Of a DNA stretch of 64,000 nucleotides, positions 38,920-48,238 are shown piece by piece. Origin of the DNA: Actinomadura rubteroloni (GTDB lineage: Bacteria > Actinomycetota > Actinomycetes > Streptosporangiales > Streptosporangiaceae); the NCBI RefSeq assembly GCF_002911665.1, contig NZ_MTBP01000002.1, forward strand, positions 1,736,001 through 1,800,000, in the 5' to 3' direction. The notes under the pieces were generated by a model, which searched no databases, was not told the DNA's origin, and saw only the letters and a list, made by a program, of their open reading frames with translations. The first letter of the stretch is position 1; every line of letters starts with the position of its first letter. The position numbers and the translations under genes were made by a program.

Positions 38920-41597
38920 GCGAAGCCGAGGCCGGCGAGCGCGTCCCGGCCCCGCCCGCCGAGGGCGAGCGTGCGCGCCGCCTGGTACCGGCAGCCGGCC
39001 GCCGTGAACGCCGGCGCGGTGGCCAGCAGGCGCGGGACGTCCCCGTCGAGCAGCGCCGCCGCCCGGTCCACCTGCGCCGACGCGACGGGGTTCCCGGCGA
39101 CGGTGGCGCGGGCCGCCGCGACGCGCTCCGCGGCGTCCGGGTGGCCGGCGAGGACCGACGCCTCCGCGCGCACCGCGACGTACCAGTGCAGCCACACCCA
39201 GCAGACCCACTTCCACACCTGGTCCGGCTCGGGCGCGACACGGTCCAGCGCGGCGTCCGCGTCGCCCCGGTCGAGCAGGACGACGGCGTCGCAGATCGCG
39301 CCGTAACCCAGGTCGTGCTGCGGCGCGGTGTCGGCCCGGCGGACGACCGCGAGCCAGTCCGTCCGGGCGTCGTCGTCGCCGCGCAGGCCGTGGATCATCG
39401 CGACCGACGCGGCGGCGGCGCCGAGCGACAGCGAGCGCGGACGGCCGCTGTGCTCCCACGCGTCCCGGAACCGCGCGGCGCCGGTGAGCACCGCCCCGGC
39501 GTCGCCCGCGAACGCGTCCGCGACGAGCAGCCAGGACGTGGCGTGGTGGCTCGCCTCGGCCAGCAGCGGGTGGGCGGCCAGCCGCGTCCCCCACCGGCGG
39601 GACCGGTCCAGCGCGCCGACGCCGAGGGCGGTCCCGGCGGCGACGGTGAGGGCGTCGATCAGCTCGTGCGTCGCGGCGGGCGTGGGCGGCGCCCCGGCGA
39701 GGACGTCGATGCGCCGCCGGGCCGCGTCCGCGACGGCGAACGCGTCGCCGGTCCAGCTCCGGGCGCCCGACAGCGCGTCCAGGGCGGCGGACTCGGCCAC
39801 CGGGTCCCCGGTGCGCCGGGCCAGCTCGACGGCCCGTTCGGCGGACGCGACGGTCTCCGCCGCGGTGTGGCCGGTGTCGCCTTGGAGCGCTCCGAACGCG
39901 TCCGCGAGCACGGCCGCCTCGGCGAGCGCTACGGCCGCGTCGCCGCCGGACAGGGCGCGGGCCTCGGCGAGCAGCGCCGCCGCCTCGTCCTCGGCGGGCA
40001 GGTTCGTGAAGGATGTGGAGAAGCGGTACGCGGCGGTCGCGGCGGCGGCCAGGTCGCGTCCGGCGGCGGCGGTGTCCCCGGCTCGGCGGGCGGCGTCTGC
40101 GGCGGCGCGGTGCAGCCGGTACAGGTCGTCGCCGATCCTGCGGCATCCCGCGACGGCTGCGGCCCGGCGCAGCGCTCCGGCGTCGTCGGCCAGGACGCCG
40201 GCCTGCTCGAACCGCTGCTGCGCCTCGCCGAGCAGGTTGCGCTCGAAGGTCAGCTCGGCCAGCGACAGGGCGAGGGCGTGCGCGTCGGCTCGGTGTTCGG
40301 GCTGGTCGGCGGCCCAGGCGAGGGCGGCGCGCAGGTCGTCGAGCCCGGCGTCCGGCGGCGCGGCCGAGCACCAGCGCAGGTGCCGGGCATGGACGCCGGT
40401 GAGTTCCCCGGCGTCCGCGAGCCGTTCCGTCCCGTACTGACGGACGGTCTCCAGCGCGTGGTACCGCGTGCCCGTCGCGGACGGCGTCACGGCGAGCAGG
40501 CTCTGTTCGGCGAGCCGGCCGAGCCCGTCGGCAACGGCCGCCGCGTCCAGCGGCGCGAACCCGGCGACCTGCGCGGCGGCGCCGGGGGTGAACGGCGCGA
40601 CGAACACCGCGACGCGGCGGAGCAGTGCGCGGTCCTCCGGTTCCAGGAGGTCGTGGCTCCAGTCCAGGACCGCGCGCACCGAACGGTGACGGTCGTTGGC
40701 GCGGGATCCGCCGGTGAGGATCCGCAATGGGTCGCCGAGGCCGTCGGTGAGGCCGTCCAGTCCAAGCGTGGGCCACCGCGCGGCGGCCAGCTCGATCGCC
40801 AGCGCCATGCCGCCGAGCCGTTCGCACAGGGCCGTGATCCGGTCGCGGACGAGCGGGTCCGGCGTCCAGCCGACGGCCGTCGCCCGGTCCACGAACAGCG
40901 CCGCCGCGTCCGACGCGTCGCCGGCCCGCGACAGCGGCGGGACGGCGTAGACGCGCTCGAACGGCACCATCAGCCGGGCCCGGCTCGTCACGATCACCCG
41001 CAGCCCCGGGCAGGACGTCAGCAGCCGTTCCAGGAAGGGCGCCACCCCGTCGCGGACCTGCTCGCAGTTGTCCAGGACGAGCAGGGCCTGGCGGTCCGCC
41101 AGCGCGGCCGGGACGGCGTCGGCGACGTCGTGCCCGAGTTGTTCGCCGACGCCCACGGCCGCCGCGACTGCCGCCGGGACGCGGCCCGGATCGGTGACGG
41201 GGACGAGGTCGGCGAACCACACGCCGTCGGGGAAGTCGGCGGCCACGTCCGCCGCCACCGCGAGCGCGAGCCGCGTCTTGCCGACGCCGCCGGGCCCGAG
41301 CATCGTCACCTGCCGGTGCGCCCCGACGGCCTCGGCCAGCTCCGCGCGCTCGCGCGCCCGGCCCACGAACGACGTGAGCGGCACCGGCAGCGCGGGCGCG
41401 GGCCGGGTCCGCTCGGCGGCGCGGCGGGACAGCGCGCGGCGGTCGGGCACGTCCAGCTTGCGCAGCAGGGACGAGACGTGCGACTCGACCGTCCGGACGG
41501 AGATCGTCAGCCGCGCGGCGATCTCGGCGTTGCTCCGGTGCTCGCCGAGCAGCGCCAGGACTTCGGCCTCACGGGCCGAGATCACCGGAACGGTCAC
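38898..41597 (-). CDS. Large regulator with N-terminal LuxR HTH and NB-ARC-type ATPase
   Basis: The 899 residues invert the usual order: the HTH is at the N-terminus (ISAREAEVLALLGEHRSNAEIAARLTISVRTVESHVSSLLRKL, about 6-55). It is followed by the ATPase (P-loop GPGGVGKT, about 102; VLDNCEQ Walker B), a winged region and TPR-like helices to the end. GTG 41597 is chosen because it begins at the conserved VPVISAREAEVLALLGEH; GTG 41633 or TTG 41657 are possible upstream starts. Such proteins are ligand- or ATP-gated activators. It is divergent from the PPOX gene. Confidence 0.86.
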   Translation of the reverse strand: MTVPVISAREAEVLALLGEHRSNAEIAARLTISVRTVESHVSSLLRKLDVPDRRALSRRAAERTRPAPALPVPLTSFVGRARERAELAEAVGAHRQVTMLGPGGVGKTRLALAVAADVAADFPDGVWFADLVPVTDPGRVPAAVAAAVGVGEQLGHDVADAVPAALADRQALLVLDNCEQVRDGVAPFLERLLTSCPGLRVIVTSRARLMVPFERVYAVPPLSRAGDASDAAALFVDRATAVGWTPDPLVRDRITALCERLGGMALAIELAAARWPTLGLDGLTDGLGDPLRILTGGSRANDRHRSVRAVLDWSHDLLEPEDRALLRRVAVFVAPFTPGAAAQVAGFAPLDAAAVADGLGRLAEQSLLAVTPSATGTRYHALETVRQYGTERLADAGELTGVHARHLRWCSAAPPDAGLDDLRAALAWAADQPEHRADAHALALSLAELTFERNLLGEAQQRFEQAGVLADDAGALRRAAAVAGCRRIGDDLYRLHRAAADAARRAGDTAAAGRDLAAAATAAYRFSTSFTNLPAEDEAAALLAEARALSGGDAAVALAEAAVLADAFGALQGDTGHTAAETVASAERAVELARRTGDPVAESAALDALSGARSWTGDAFAVADAARRRIDVLAGAPPTPAATHELIDALTVAAGTALGVGALDRSRRWGTRLAAHPLLAEASHHATSWLLVADAFAGDAGAVLTGAARFRDAWEHSGRPRSLSLGAAAASVAMIHGLRGDDDARTDWLAVVRRADTAPQHDLGYGAICDAVVLLDRGDADAALDRVAPEPDQVWKWVCWVWLHWYVAVRAEASVLAGHPDAAERVAAARATVAGNPVASAQVDRAAALLDGDVPRLLATAPAFTAAGCRYQAARTLALGGRGRDALAGLGFAQCSTMR

Positions 41598-41710
41598 CCA
41601 TTCATTATCCGTGGTGTGTTCCGTGGTCAGCACGGATGCGGCTTTTGCCCGGTTCAAGAAAGGCTGTGACCACGGCGAACACGCCGGACCCCCGACCTCC
41701 AGGAGCGACC

Positions 41711-42154
41711 GTGAACCCCGTCCCGCGCTCGCGCGCCCGGCGCCGCGACGACACCGAGCACCGGCTCGTCCACGACGCCGATCTGTGGGCGGCGACGGCG
41801 GACGGCGCGCCGTACCTGGTGCCGCTGTCCTTCGAGTGGGACGGCCGGACGCTGCTGCTGGCCACGCCCGCCGCGAGCCCGACCGGCCGCAACCTGGCGG
41901 GCGGGACGGTCCGGCTCGGCCTCGGCCCCACCCGGGACGTCACGATGATCGACGGGACCGTCGAGACCCTGGACCTGGACGCGCTGCCGTCCGGGCGGGC
42001 CGACCGGTTCGCGGCGCGCACCGGCTTCGACCCGCGTCGTCCCGGCACGCCGTACCGCTGGTTCCGCGTCACCCCGCACCGCGTCCAGGCATGGCGCGAG
42101 GCGAACGAACTGCCCGGCCGGGACCTGATGCGCGACGGCCGCTGGCTGATCTGA
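41711..42154 (+). CDS. Pyridoxamine 5'-phosphate oxidase-like (flavin/F420-binding split-barrel) protein
   Basis: The 147-residue protein has a split beta-barrel core (GAPYLVPLSFEWDGRTLLLAT; VRLGLGPTRDVTMIDGTVET) as in the PNPOx/FDOR family, whose members bind FMN, F420 or heme. GTG 41711 is supported by AGGAGCGACC. An upstream in-frame extension to 41636 lacks a start site. Substrate unknown. Confidence 0.8.
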   Translation: MNPVPRSRARRRDDTEHRLVHDADLWAATADGAPYLVPLSFEWDGRTLLLATPAASPTGRNLAGGTVRLGLGPTRDVTMIDGTVETLDLDALPSGRADRFAARTGFDPRRPGTPYRWFRVTPHRVQAWREANELPGRDLMRDGRWLI

Positions 42155-42176
42155 AAAAACAACTGAGGAGACGATG

Positions 42177-42617
42177 ATGAGCACGAAGTACGAGGGATTC
42201 ACCGCCGAAGAGCGGGCCGCGATGAAGGACCACGCCCGCGAGCAGAAGCAGGCGGCGCGCCGGGGCACCCGCGCGGACAAGGCCGAGCAGGCGGCGCAGG
42301 ACGTGCTCGCGAAGATCGCCGAAATGGACGGCACCGACCGCGTCATGGCCGAACGCGTCCACGCCGTGGTCACCGCCGCCGCGCCGATTCTCGAACCGAG
42401 GCTCTGGTACGGAATGCCCGCCTACGCGCTGGACGGCAAGGTCCTCTGCTTCTTCCAGAGCGCGGCCAAGTTCAAGGCGCGCTACGCGACGCTCGGGTTC
42501 AGCGACCCGGCGAAGCTGGACGACGGCGCGATGTGGGCGACGGCCTTCGCCCTGACCGAGGTGACGCCCGAGGTCGAGGAACAGATCGCACGGCTGGTGA
42601 CGCGCGCGATCGGCTGA
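42177..42617 (+). CDS. DUF1801 family protein
   Basis: The protein has 146 residues. AAAPILEPRLWYGMPAYALDGKVLCFFQSAAKFKARYATLGF is the recognisable part of DUF1801 proteins, which are small and soluble and of unknown activity. The N-terminal 50 residues are charged and helical. ATG 42177 is preferred over 42174 because GAGGAG then sits at proper distance. It follows the PPOX gene by 22 bases and is probably co-transcribed; a strong terminator follows. Confidence 0.85.
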   Translation: MSTKYEGFTAEERAAMKDHAREQKQAARRGTRADKAEQAAQDVLAKIAEMDGTDRVMAERVHAVVTAAAPILEPRLWYGMPAYALDGKVLCFFQSAAKFKARYATLGFSDPAKLDDGAMWATAFALTEVTPEVEEQIARLVTRAIG

Positions 42618-42627
42618 ACCGCGTCCA

Positions 42628-42667
42628 TGTCCGGCCCGGCTCGGGAACATCCGAGCCGGGCCGGACA
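42628..42667 (+). terminator. Strong 17-bp hairpin terminator after the DUF1801 gene
   Basis: TGTCCGGCCCGGCTCGG (42628-42644) pairs without mismatch with CCGAGCCGGGCCGGACA (42651-42667) around a GAACAT loop, 11 bases after the stop codon. It isolates the upstream genes from the radical SAM operon. Confidence 0.9.
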
Positions 42668-42980
42668 CGTTCTGACGTGCGCGGACGCCACATCCAATGG
42701 ACACTGCCGTCTGTTCGGGTAAGCCAGATGTTGCCGACGAGTAAGTATCCATGGTCAACTCGCGCACATATCGTTCCTCGTGTTCCGTAATCGGCCGAAC
42801 ACACCCCGACGACTATTCTTCGCAACCGACGCGTGCCGGCCTCTTTCTCGCGCCGCCCACGCCATGAGGAATATCGACCGCCGCGATCATCCATGCCTTT
42901 TTCGTCCGCGGCCCGAATCCAACGGGCCGTGCGCTTTGCGCTGCGCGTGAAAAGGGTGAACGCACGCCGAAGGAGGCCCT
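42668..42980. other. Promoter region of the radical SAM operon; no gene supported
   Basis: The 313 bases between terminator and GTG 42981 are noticeably richer in A and T than the surrounding DNA, as expected for a promoter of an accessory operon. A 20-codon ORF at 42728-42790 is open but has no ribosome site or repeats to suggest a precursor peptide. The RBS AAGGAGG lies directly before GTG 42981. Confidence 0.45.
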
Positions 42981-44066
42981 GTGGGGTTAGGAAGACTCGA
43001 TCTCGTCGGCAAGCTCTACCAGCCCGCGGTATGGCCGAAGGTCGCGACCGCCGCCCGGGGCGCGACACCGGACGCCCCCGTCGTCGTCGACCTGGACCCG
43101 ACGACCTTCTGCGACCTGGCCTGTCCCGAATGCATCAGCGGAAAACTGCTGAACCAGGGCCGGCTCACCCCCGCCCGGCTGGCGGAACTGGCCGACGAGA
43201 TCGTCGCGATGGGCGTCGACGCCGTCATCCTCATCGGCGGCGGCGAACCGCTCGCGCACCGGGGCACCCGCCGCGCGCTGGCGACGCTCGGCGCGGGCGG
43301 CGTCGCGATCGGCGTGGTCACCAACGGGACGCTGATCGGCCAGAACCTGGACGAACTCAGCCGCTACGCCTACTACGTGCGGGTCTCGGTGGACGCCGCG
43401 TCCACCGACACCTACGGCCGCTTCCGTCCCGACCGGCAAGGCCGCAGCGTCTTCGACCGGGTCATCGGGAACATGCGCGCATTCGCCGCGAGAAAGAAAG
43501 GCGCGCTCGGCTACTCGTTCCTCGTGATGACGCGCGAGGACGGCACGAGCAACCACCACGAGGTGCTCGCCGCCGCCGAACTGGCCAAGGACATCGGCTG
43601 CGACTACTTCGAGGTCAAGGCGATGTTCGACGACGAGCACCACATCGTCGGCGTCGCGGACGCGATCCTGGAGTCGGTCGAGAGCCAGCTCGCGATGGCG
43701 CGCAAACTCGAAGGCGACGATTTCAGCATCATCGACTCGTCCACGCTCGCCGCCCTGCGCGCCGGCGCCGGACGCGACCAGCCGAAGGACTACGCCACCT
43801 GCAAGGTCGCGAATCTGCGGACGCTGATCACTCCGTCCGGCGTCTACATCTGCCCTTATCACCGGGGAAATCCGAAAGCCCGGCTCGGCGACGCGGTCAC
43901 CGATTCCCTGCCGGTGATCTGGCGGGACGCCGACCGCGCCGTCATCGACCCGCGCACCGACTGCACCTTCCACTGCGCCCGGCACGATTCCAACCTGGAA
44001 CTGGACCGGATCGAGGCCGGAAAAGGCCGCGAACTGCTCGCCGCCGACGACGACCTCTTCCTTTAG
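42981..44066 (+). CDS. Radical SAM enzyme with auxiliary (SPASM/Twitch-like) cluster cysteines
   Basis: The protein has 361 residues. C44-x3-C48-x2-C51 in FCDLACPEC binds the SAM [4Fe-4S] cluster, GGGEP at 86-90 is the SAM-binding motif, and the TIM-barrel half ends near 200. C-terminal C274, C291, C328 and C332 are arranged as in a SPASM or Twitch auxiliary cluster. Twitch-type relatives (BtrN, AlbA, anSME families) oxidise alcohols or modify peptides and sugars. No precursor peptide is visible, so a small-molecule or sugar substrate is favoured by its neighbours. Starts at GTG 42981 behind AAGGAGG. First gene of an operon. Confidence 0.88.
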   Translation: MGLGRLDLVGKLYQPAVWPKVATAARGATPDAPVVVDLDPTTFCDLACPECISGKLLNQGRLTPARLAELADEIVAMGVDAVILIGGGEPLAHRGTRRALATLGAGGVAIGVVTNGTLIGQNLDELSRYAYYVRVSVDAASTDTYGRFRPDRQGRSVFDRVIGNMRAFAARKKGALGYSFLVMTREDGTSNHHEVLAAAELAKDIGCDYFEVKAMFDDEHHIVGVADAILESVESQLAMARKLEGDDFSIIDSSTLAALRAGAGRDQPKDYATCKVANLRTLITPSGVYICPYHRGNPKARLGDAVTDSLPVIWRDADRAVIDPRTDCTFHCARHDSNLELDRIEAGKGRELLAADDDLFL

Positions 44067-44090
44067 CAGCCCCGAGCAAGGAGACGCGAC

Positions 44091-45224
44091 GTGAGCCCTC
44101 GATCGGTCAAGGTCAACTCGTGGAACGGCTGGGACCCGCTGCGGCACGTCATGGTCGGACGGGCCGACGGAACAATGGTCCAGGCCCCGGAACCGGCCGT
44201 CCGGCGCGACTTTCCCGACGACGGTTTCCCGCTCGGCGCCTACGGCCGGATCCCCGACGAGATGACGGCGGCGGCGAACGAGCAACTGGACGGTTTCGCC
44301 GCCTTGCTGGAAGGCCGCGGGATCCGGGTGGAACGGCCGGAGCCGATCGACTTCAGCCAGCGGGTCGGCACGCCGGAATGGACGCACAACTCGATGTTCG
44401 GCTGCATGCCGCCCCGGGACGTCCTCATCACCGTCGGCAACGAGATGCTCGAAGCCACCATGTCCTACCGCAGCCGGTGGTTCGAGTACCTGTGCTACCG
44501 GCCCGTCCTGCAGAAGCTGTTCGAGGCCGACCCGGACGCGCGCTGGGAGGCCGCGCCCAAGCCCCGCCTCACCGACGCGTCCTACAACACGGGCTTCTGG
44601 GACACCTACAACCAGCTTCCGCTGGAGGAGAAGCTGGACCGCGTCCGCCGCAACGACCTCGCCCTCACCGAGGCCGAACCGCTGTTCGACGCCGCCGACA
44701 TCGCGCGCTGCGGCAAGGACCTGTTCGTCCAGCTCTCGCTGGTCACCAACCGCAGCGGGGCCGACTGGCTGCGCCGCCACTTCCCCGACCACCGCGTCCA
44801 CCCGGTCTCGTTCACCAACACGCACCCGCTGCACATCGACGCCACGTGGGTGCCGCTGCGTCCGGGGCTCGTCCTGCACAACGGCGAGCGGCCCGCCGAG
44901 CCGGAGCTGACCGAGTACTTCAAGGTCAACGACTGGGAGGTCCTGGAGGCGGTGCAGCCGGAGAGCTGGCACCACGAGGCCCGGCTGTCGTTCTGCAGCC
45001 CGTGGCTGTCGGTGAACATGCTCAGCCTGGACGAGAACACGCTGTGCATCGAGGAGCGGGAGGTGCGGCTGGCCGACCAGCTGACCGCGTACGGGTTCGA
45101 GATGATCCCCGTCCCGTTCCGCGCGGCGGCCCCGTTCGGCGGCGGCCTGCACTGCGCGACCTGGGACATCGAGCGCGAGGGGACGCTCCAGGACTACTTC
45201 CCCCGGCGGCATGGCCGGTTCTGA
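44091..45224 (+). CDS. Arginine:X amidinotransferase (AGAT/StrB family)
   Basis: The 377-residue protein has the AGAT catalytic set: DAADIARCGKDLFVQLSLVTN containing Asp203, HPLHIDATWVP with His248, and GGLHCATWDIEREGTLQDYF with nucleophile Cys355. These match the Asp/His/Cys triad of glycine amidinotransferase and of StrB-type aminocyclitol amidinotransferases. It transfers the amidino group of L-arginine to an amine. The substrate amine is unknown. GTG 44091 sits 24 bases after the rSAM stop behind AAGGAG; the 3' end overlaps the HAD start by 14 bases. Confidence 0.92.
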   Translation: MSPRSVKVNSWNGWDPLRHVMVGRADGTMVQAPEPAVRRDFPDDGFPLGAYGRIPDEMTAAANEQLDGFAALLEGRGIRVERPEPIDFSQRVGTPEWTHNSMFGCMPPRDVLITVGNEMLEATMSYRSRWFEYLCYRPVLQKLFEADPDARWEAAPKPRLTDASYNTGFWDTYNQLPLEEKLDRVRRNDLALTEAEPLFDAADIARCGKDLFVQLSLVTNRSGADWLRRHFPDHRVHPVSFTNTHPLHIDATWVPLRPGLVLHNGERPAEPELTEYFKVNDWEVLEAVQPESWHHEARLSFCSPWLSVNMLSLDENTLCIEEREVRLADQLTAYGFEMIPVPFRAAAPFGGGLHCATWDIEREGTLQDYFPRRHGRF

Positions 45225-45933
45225 GCGCGCGGTCGAGGGAGTGGTGTTCGACTTCAACCTCACCCTCGCGCGGCTCGTGCGCTGGGGCGGCACCCACCAG
45301 GCGGTGTTCGACCGGCTGGGCCTACCCGAGGCGGGCCGCCGGTGGGGGGACCGCTGGCGGAACGGCCCGCTCGACGGCGAGGACCACCGGGAGCATTCGG
45401 TCGATCCGGTCAGCTACCACCGCTGGGAGCTGGACCGGCTGCGCAATCGCGCGCGGCGGTGCGGCGTGCCCGCCGACCGGGTCGAGGACGTCGTCGTCGA
45501 GCTGGACCGCGTCAACAAGGCGCTGGTCATGGAGCCCTACCCGGACGCGGCCGACGTGCTCGGCGAGCTGCGCCGGCGCGGCCTGCTGGTCGCGGTCTGC
45601 TCGAACTGGTTCTGGGACCTGCCCGCCGCGCTCGACCAGACCGGCCTCACCGGCCTGGTCGACGTGGCGGTCACGTCGGCGCGGGCGGGCGCGCGCAAAC
45701 CGCATCCGCTGATCTTCCACCGCACGCTCGCCGCCTGCGGGCTGCGACCGGACGAGACGGTGTTCGTCGGCGACAGTTGGCACGCCGACGTGGAGGGCCC
45801 GCTCGCGGTCGGCATCGCGGCGATCCACCTGTGCCGCCCCGGGGAACGTCCGCACGAGGGGCGGCCGGACGTTCCCCGGGCGTCGTCCCTGTCGGACGTG
45901 CTGGACCTGGTCGGCGAACGGACGCGCGCGTGA
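45211..45933 (+). CDS. HAD-superfamily hydrolase with altered motif I
   Basis: The 240-residue protein has motif I VFDFNLTLA at about 12-20. Asp14, the nucleophile, is present but the second Asp of the DxD phosphatase motif is Asn16, which would change the acid/base step. Motif II is near VAVCSNW, Lys is in GARKPHP, and motif IV is VFVGDSWHADVEG. A C1 cap helical insert of about 60 residues is present. In a biosynthetic operon it could dephosphorylate an intermediate, dehalogenate it or act as a phosphotransferase. The start lies inside the amidinotransferase gene, so the two are coupled. Confidence 0.85.
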   Translation: MAGSERAVEGVVFDFNLTLARLVRWGGTHQAVFDRLGLPEAGRRWGDRWRNGPLDGEDHREHSVDPVSYHRWELDRLRNRARRCGVPADRVEDVVVELDRVNKALVMEPYPDAADVLGELRRRGLLVAVCSNWFWDLPAALDQTGLTGLVDVAVTSARAGARKPHPLIFHRTLAACGLRPDETVFVGDSWHADVEGPLAVGIAAIHLCRPGERPHEGRPDVPRASSLSDVLDLVGERTRA

Positions 45934-45941
45934 CCCGGCGG

Positions 45942-47345
45942 CTAGCCGCCCAGCCGGTCGAGCACGTTCCGCGTCACCCGCTCGACCTGCGGATCCATCC
46001 GTCGTCCGACGATCGTCGGCCAGTCGGTCGTGGCGGCGGTGAACACCGTGCCGCCGCCCGGGACGGTGTGGACGCCCATCGTCGCGGCGGGCGGGCTGGT
46101 GATCTCCGGTTCGCGCGGCGGGCAGTTCCAGTGGTGGAAGCGCATCGCGTAGTAGTCGGCCACGGGTTCCAGGACGTGCAGGCCCAGGATCAGGAAGGAG
46201 GGCGGCGTGCCGTCGGCCCCGGTGGCGCGGGCGACACCGGCGGCGTCGAACGCGAACGCCGCGCCGTCGCACTCGTAGCCGATGAGCGGCGTCCCGGCGC
46301 CGAGGAAGTCCTGCGGGCCGCCGTCCGCGCCGTCGCGCAGGCCCGTCCCGGCGAACGCCCAGTGGCCGGCGTGCTGGACGGCGAACCCCCCGCGCGGCCG
46401 GTCGCCCGGCCACTCCCCCGGCCACATGCCGCCGTTGCGGAAGCTGACGCCGGTGAGGGCGTTCTCGGGGCGTCCGGCGCCGTCCGGCGGCCACCACTGG
46501 TCGGTCGCGGGCAGGTGCGGGAAGACGCCGTCGACGTGGTGGTCGGTGTCCGCGACGATCGCGGTCCCGTCGTCGGTGACGTGGGTCCGCCACCAGCAGG
46601 TGTTGGCGCTGAAAAAGGCGATGTTGCCGCCGGAGGCGACGAATTGTTCGGCGTGCGTTCGCATCGCCTCGGTCCAGTATTCGTCGTGCCCGACCGAAAG
46701 AAGCAGGCGGTAGCGGTCCAGGAGTTCCGGATCCTCGTGCAGATCCAGATCTGTGCAGAAATCGATCGCGTAGCCTTCTTCGGCGAGCCACTTCACGAAC
46801 GGGGCGTCCCAGTAGGAAAGGTCGTCCACGCCGCCCGGACGGCGCATGCTCACCTTGTGCCCGCCCGGACGGACATAGACCGGATTCTCGTACAGGCTGC
46901 TGTTCCGCGCGCCCGTGCCATTGTCGGCGCGGTTGTAGGCGTGGCGGGTGAACGTCGACTTCTTGTAGAGGATCGGCCCGGACTCCGCGCCCGGCCGGGG
47001 CCGGACGACGAAGAACTCCCGGCCGAACCCCCGCACGCCCTCGGGCGGGGCGCCGCCGGGCTCGGTGACGAAGACCGCCAGGTAGAGGCCGGGACGCTCC
47101 GGCGCCGCACACGTGAACGCGGGCCAGTTCCAGTCGGCGGCGGGCGACGCGGGCTCGCCGGGAACGTCCGGGTGCGGCGGCACGGGCGCGACGCCTCCCG
47201 GGAACCAGGGCGTGTTCCCGGCGAACTCCAGCCGTTCGGCGACGCGGTAGAAATCGGCGCGGAATCGTTCGGCCGTCGTGGAGACGTGGAGCGTGAGAAC
47301 GTCCCCGGATCGCACGCTCTCCCGGCCCGGATAACCCTCGATCAC
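45942..47345 (-). CDS. N,N-dimethylformamidase beta-subunit-like protein (DUF6605 domain)
   Basis: The 467-residue protein reads as the large DMFase fold: an N-terminal jelly-roll-like region followed by LSVGHDEYWTEAMRTHAEQF and FFSANTCWWRTHV. An Ig-like segment GTPPSFLILGLHV follows. In the known enzyme these parts form the beta subunit that hydrolyses DMF, but most actinomycete homologs have no characterised substrate. It starts at GTG 47345 and is divergent from the methyltransferase operon across 62 bases. Confidence 0.8.
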   Translation of the reverse strand: MIEGYPGRESVRSGDVLTLHVSTTAERFRADFYRVAERLEFAGNTPWFPGGVAPVPPHPDVPGEPASPAADWNWPAFTCAAPERPGLYLAVFVTEPGGAPPEGVRGFGREFFVVRPRPGAESGPILYKKSTFTRHAYNRADNGTGARNSSLYENPVYVRPGGHKVSMRRPGGVDDLSYWDAPFVKWLAEEGYAIDFCTDLDLHEDPELLDRYRLLLSVGHDEYWTEAMRTHAEQFVASGGNIAFFSANTCWWRTHVTDDGTAIVADTDHHVDGVFPHLPATDQWWPPDGAGRPENALTGVSFRNGGMWPGEWPGDRPRGGFAVQHAGHWAFAGTGLRDGADGGPQDFLGAGTPLIGYECDGAAFAFDAAGVARATGADGTPPSFLILGLHVLEPVADYYAMRFHHWNCPPREPEITSPPAATMGVHTVPGGGTVFTAATTDWPTIVGRRMDPQVERVTRNVLDRLGG

Positions 47346-47407
47346 GTTCGCCCTCCGGAATCGCCGAAAGTGTCGGGAAATCCTACCGTGCCAGAGATCG
47401 GAGAGAC

Positions 47408-48238
47408 ATGCCGGAATACCGCGACCAGGCGCTGCTGCTCGGCCTCCAAGGGCTCGCGCTGCTGCGCGGCGCCATCGACGGAACCGACGGGTTCATCGCG
47501 GCGAGAACGCACGAGATGCGCGAAGTGCTCGCCGAACCGGAACCGCCCGGCAAACCCGTCGCCGATCTCGACGTGAGCATGGGATACGCCTCCCTTGCGG
47601 CGGCCTATGACTCCGAACCGGACGCATTCATCCAGGTCGAGGAACCGGTCGTCCGCGCGTTCACCGACGGGCTGCCCACAGGGACGGCCCTGGACGCCGC
47701 CTGCGGCACCGGCCGCCACGCCGCCGCCCTGCTGGCGCGGGGCCACGACGTGACCGGCGTCGACCAGTCGGCGGAGATGCTCGACCGGGCGCGTGCGAAG
47801 GCCCCGAAGGCGCGGCTGCTCCAGGGCGACCTGACCGCGCTGCCGCTGCCGGGCGACACCGTCGACCTGGCGGTGTGCGGCCTGGCGCTGTCGCATCTGC
47901 CCGACATCGTCCCGGCGATCCGCGAACTCGCCCGCGTCACCCGCCCCGGCGGACGCGTGATCATCACGGACGTGCACCCGACGATGACGGCGCTGCGCGG
48001 CACCTTTCTGTTCCGCCATGACGACCGGCTCGGACGGATACGGAACCATGCCCATCCGGTGAGCTCGTATCTCGCGGCGTTCGCGGCGGCCGGGCTGGAC
48101 GTCGAGCAGTGCGCCGAGCCCGAGTCCAACGGCACGCTGCCGCCGCACGGGTACGAGCGGCGGTACCCCGACGCCGCCCGCGCCGCGTGGGCCGGCCTGC
48201 CGTTCGTGCTCGCCTGGCGGTTGCGGGTACGCGGGTGA
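47408..48238 (+). CDS. Class I SAM-dependent methyltransferase with N-terminal extension
   Basis: The protein has 276 residues. SAM motif I ALDAACGTGRHAA lies near 96, VTGVDQSAEM is motif II, VDLAVCGLALSHL is motif post-I, and VTRPGGRVIITDVH is motif III (about 180). The N-terminal 60 residues are an unusual helical extension absent from the minimal fold. ATG 47408 is preceded by CGGAGAGAC. The stop overlaps the next GTG by 4 bases. Methyl acceptor unknown; neighbours suggest a sugar or cyclitol. Confidence 0.85.
   Translation: MPEYRDQALLLGLQGLALLRGAIDGTDGFIAARTHEMREVLAEPEPPGKPVADLDVSMGYASLAAAYDSEPDAFIQVEEPVVRAFTDGLPTGTALDAACGTGRHAAALLARGHDVTGVDQSAEMLDRARAKAPKARLLQGDLTALPLPGDTVDLAVCGLALSHLPDIVPAIRELARVTRPGGRVIITDVHPTMTALRGTFLFRHDDRLGRIRNHAHPVSSYLAAFAAAGLDVEQCAEPESNGTLPPHGYERRYPDAARAAWAGLPFVLAWRLRVRG

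Noticed and set aside
38355..41669. 1104-residue plus-strand open frame over the LuxR-type ATPase gene
   Set aside because: Shadow frame of Gly/Arg/Val low complexity; the minus-strand protein carries P-loop, Walker B and HTH motifs.
42728..42790. A 20-codon ORF in front of the radical SAM gene as a possible RiPP precursor
   Set aside because: No Shine-Dalgarno, no leader/core pattern or repeats, and the neighbouring enzymes suggest a small-molecule or sugar substrate.
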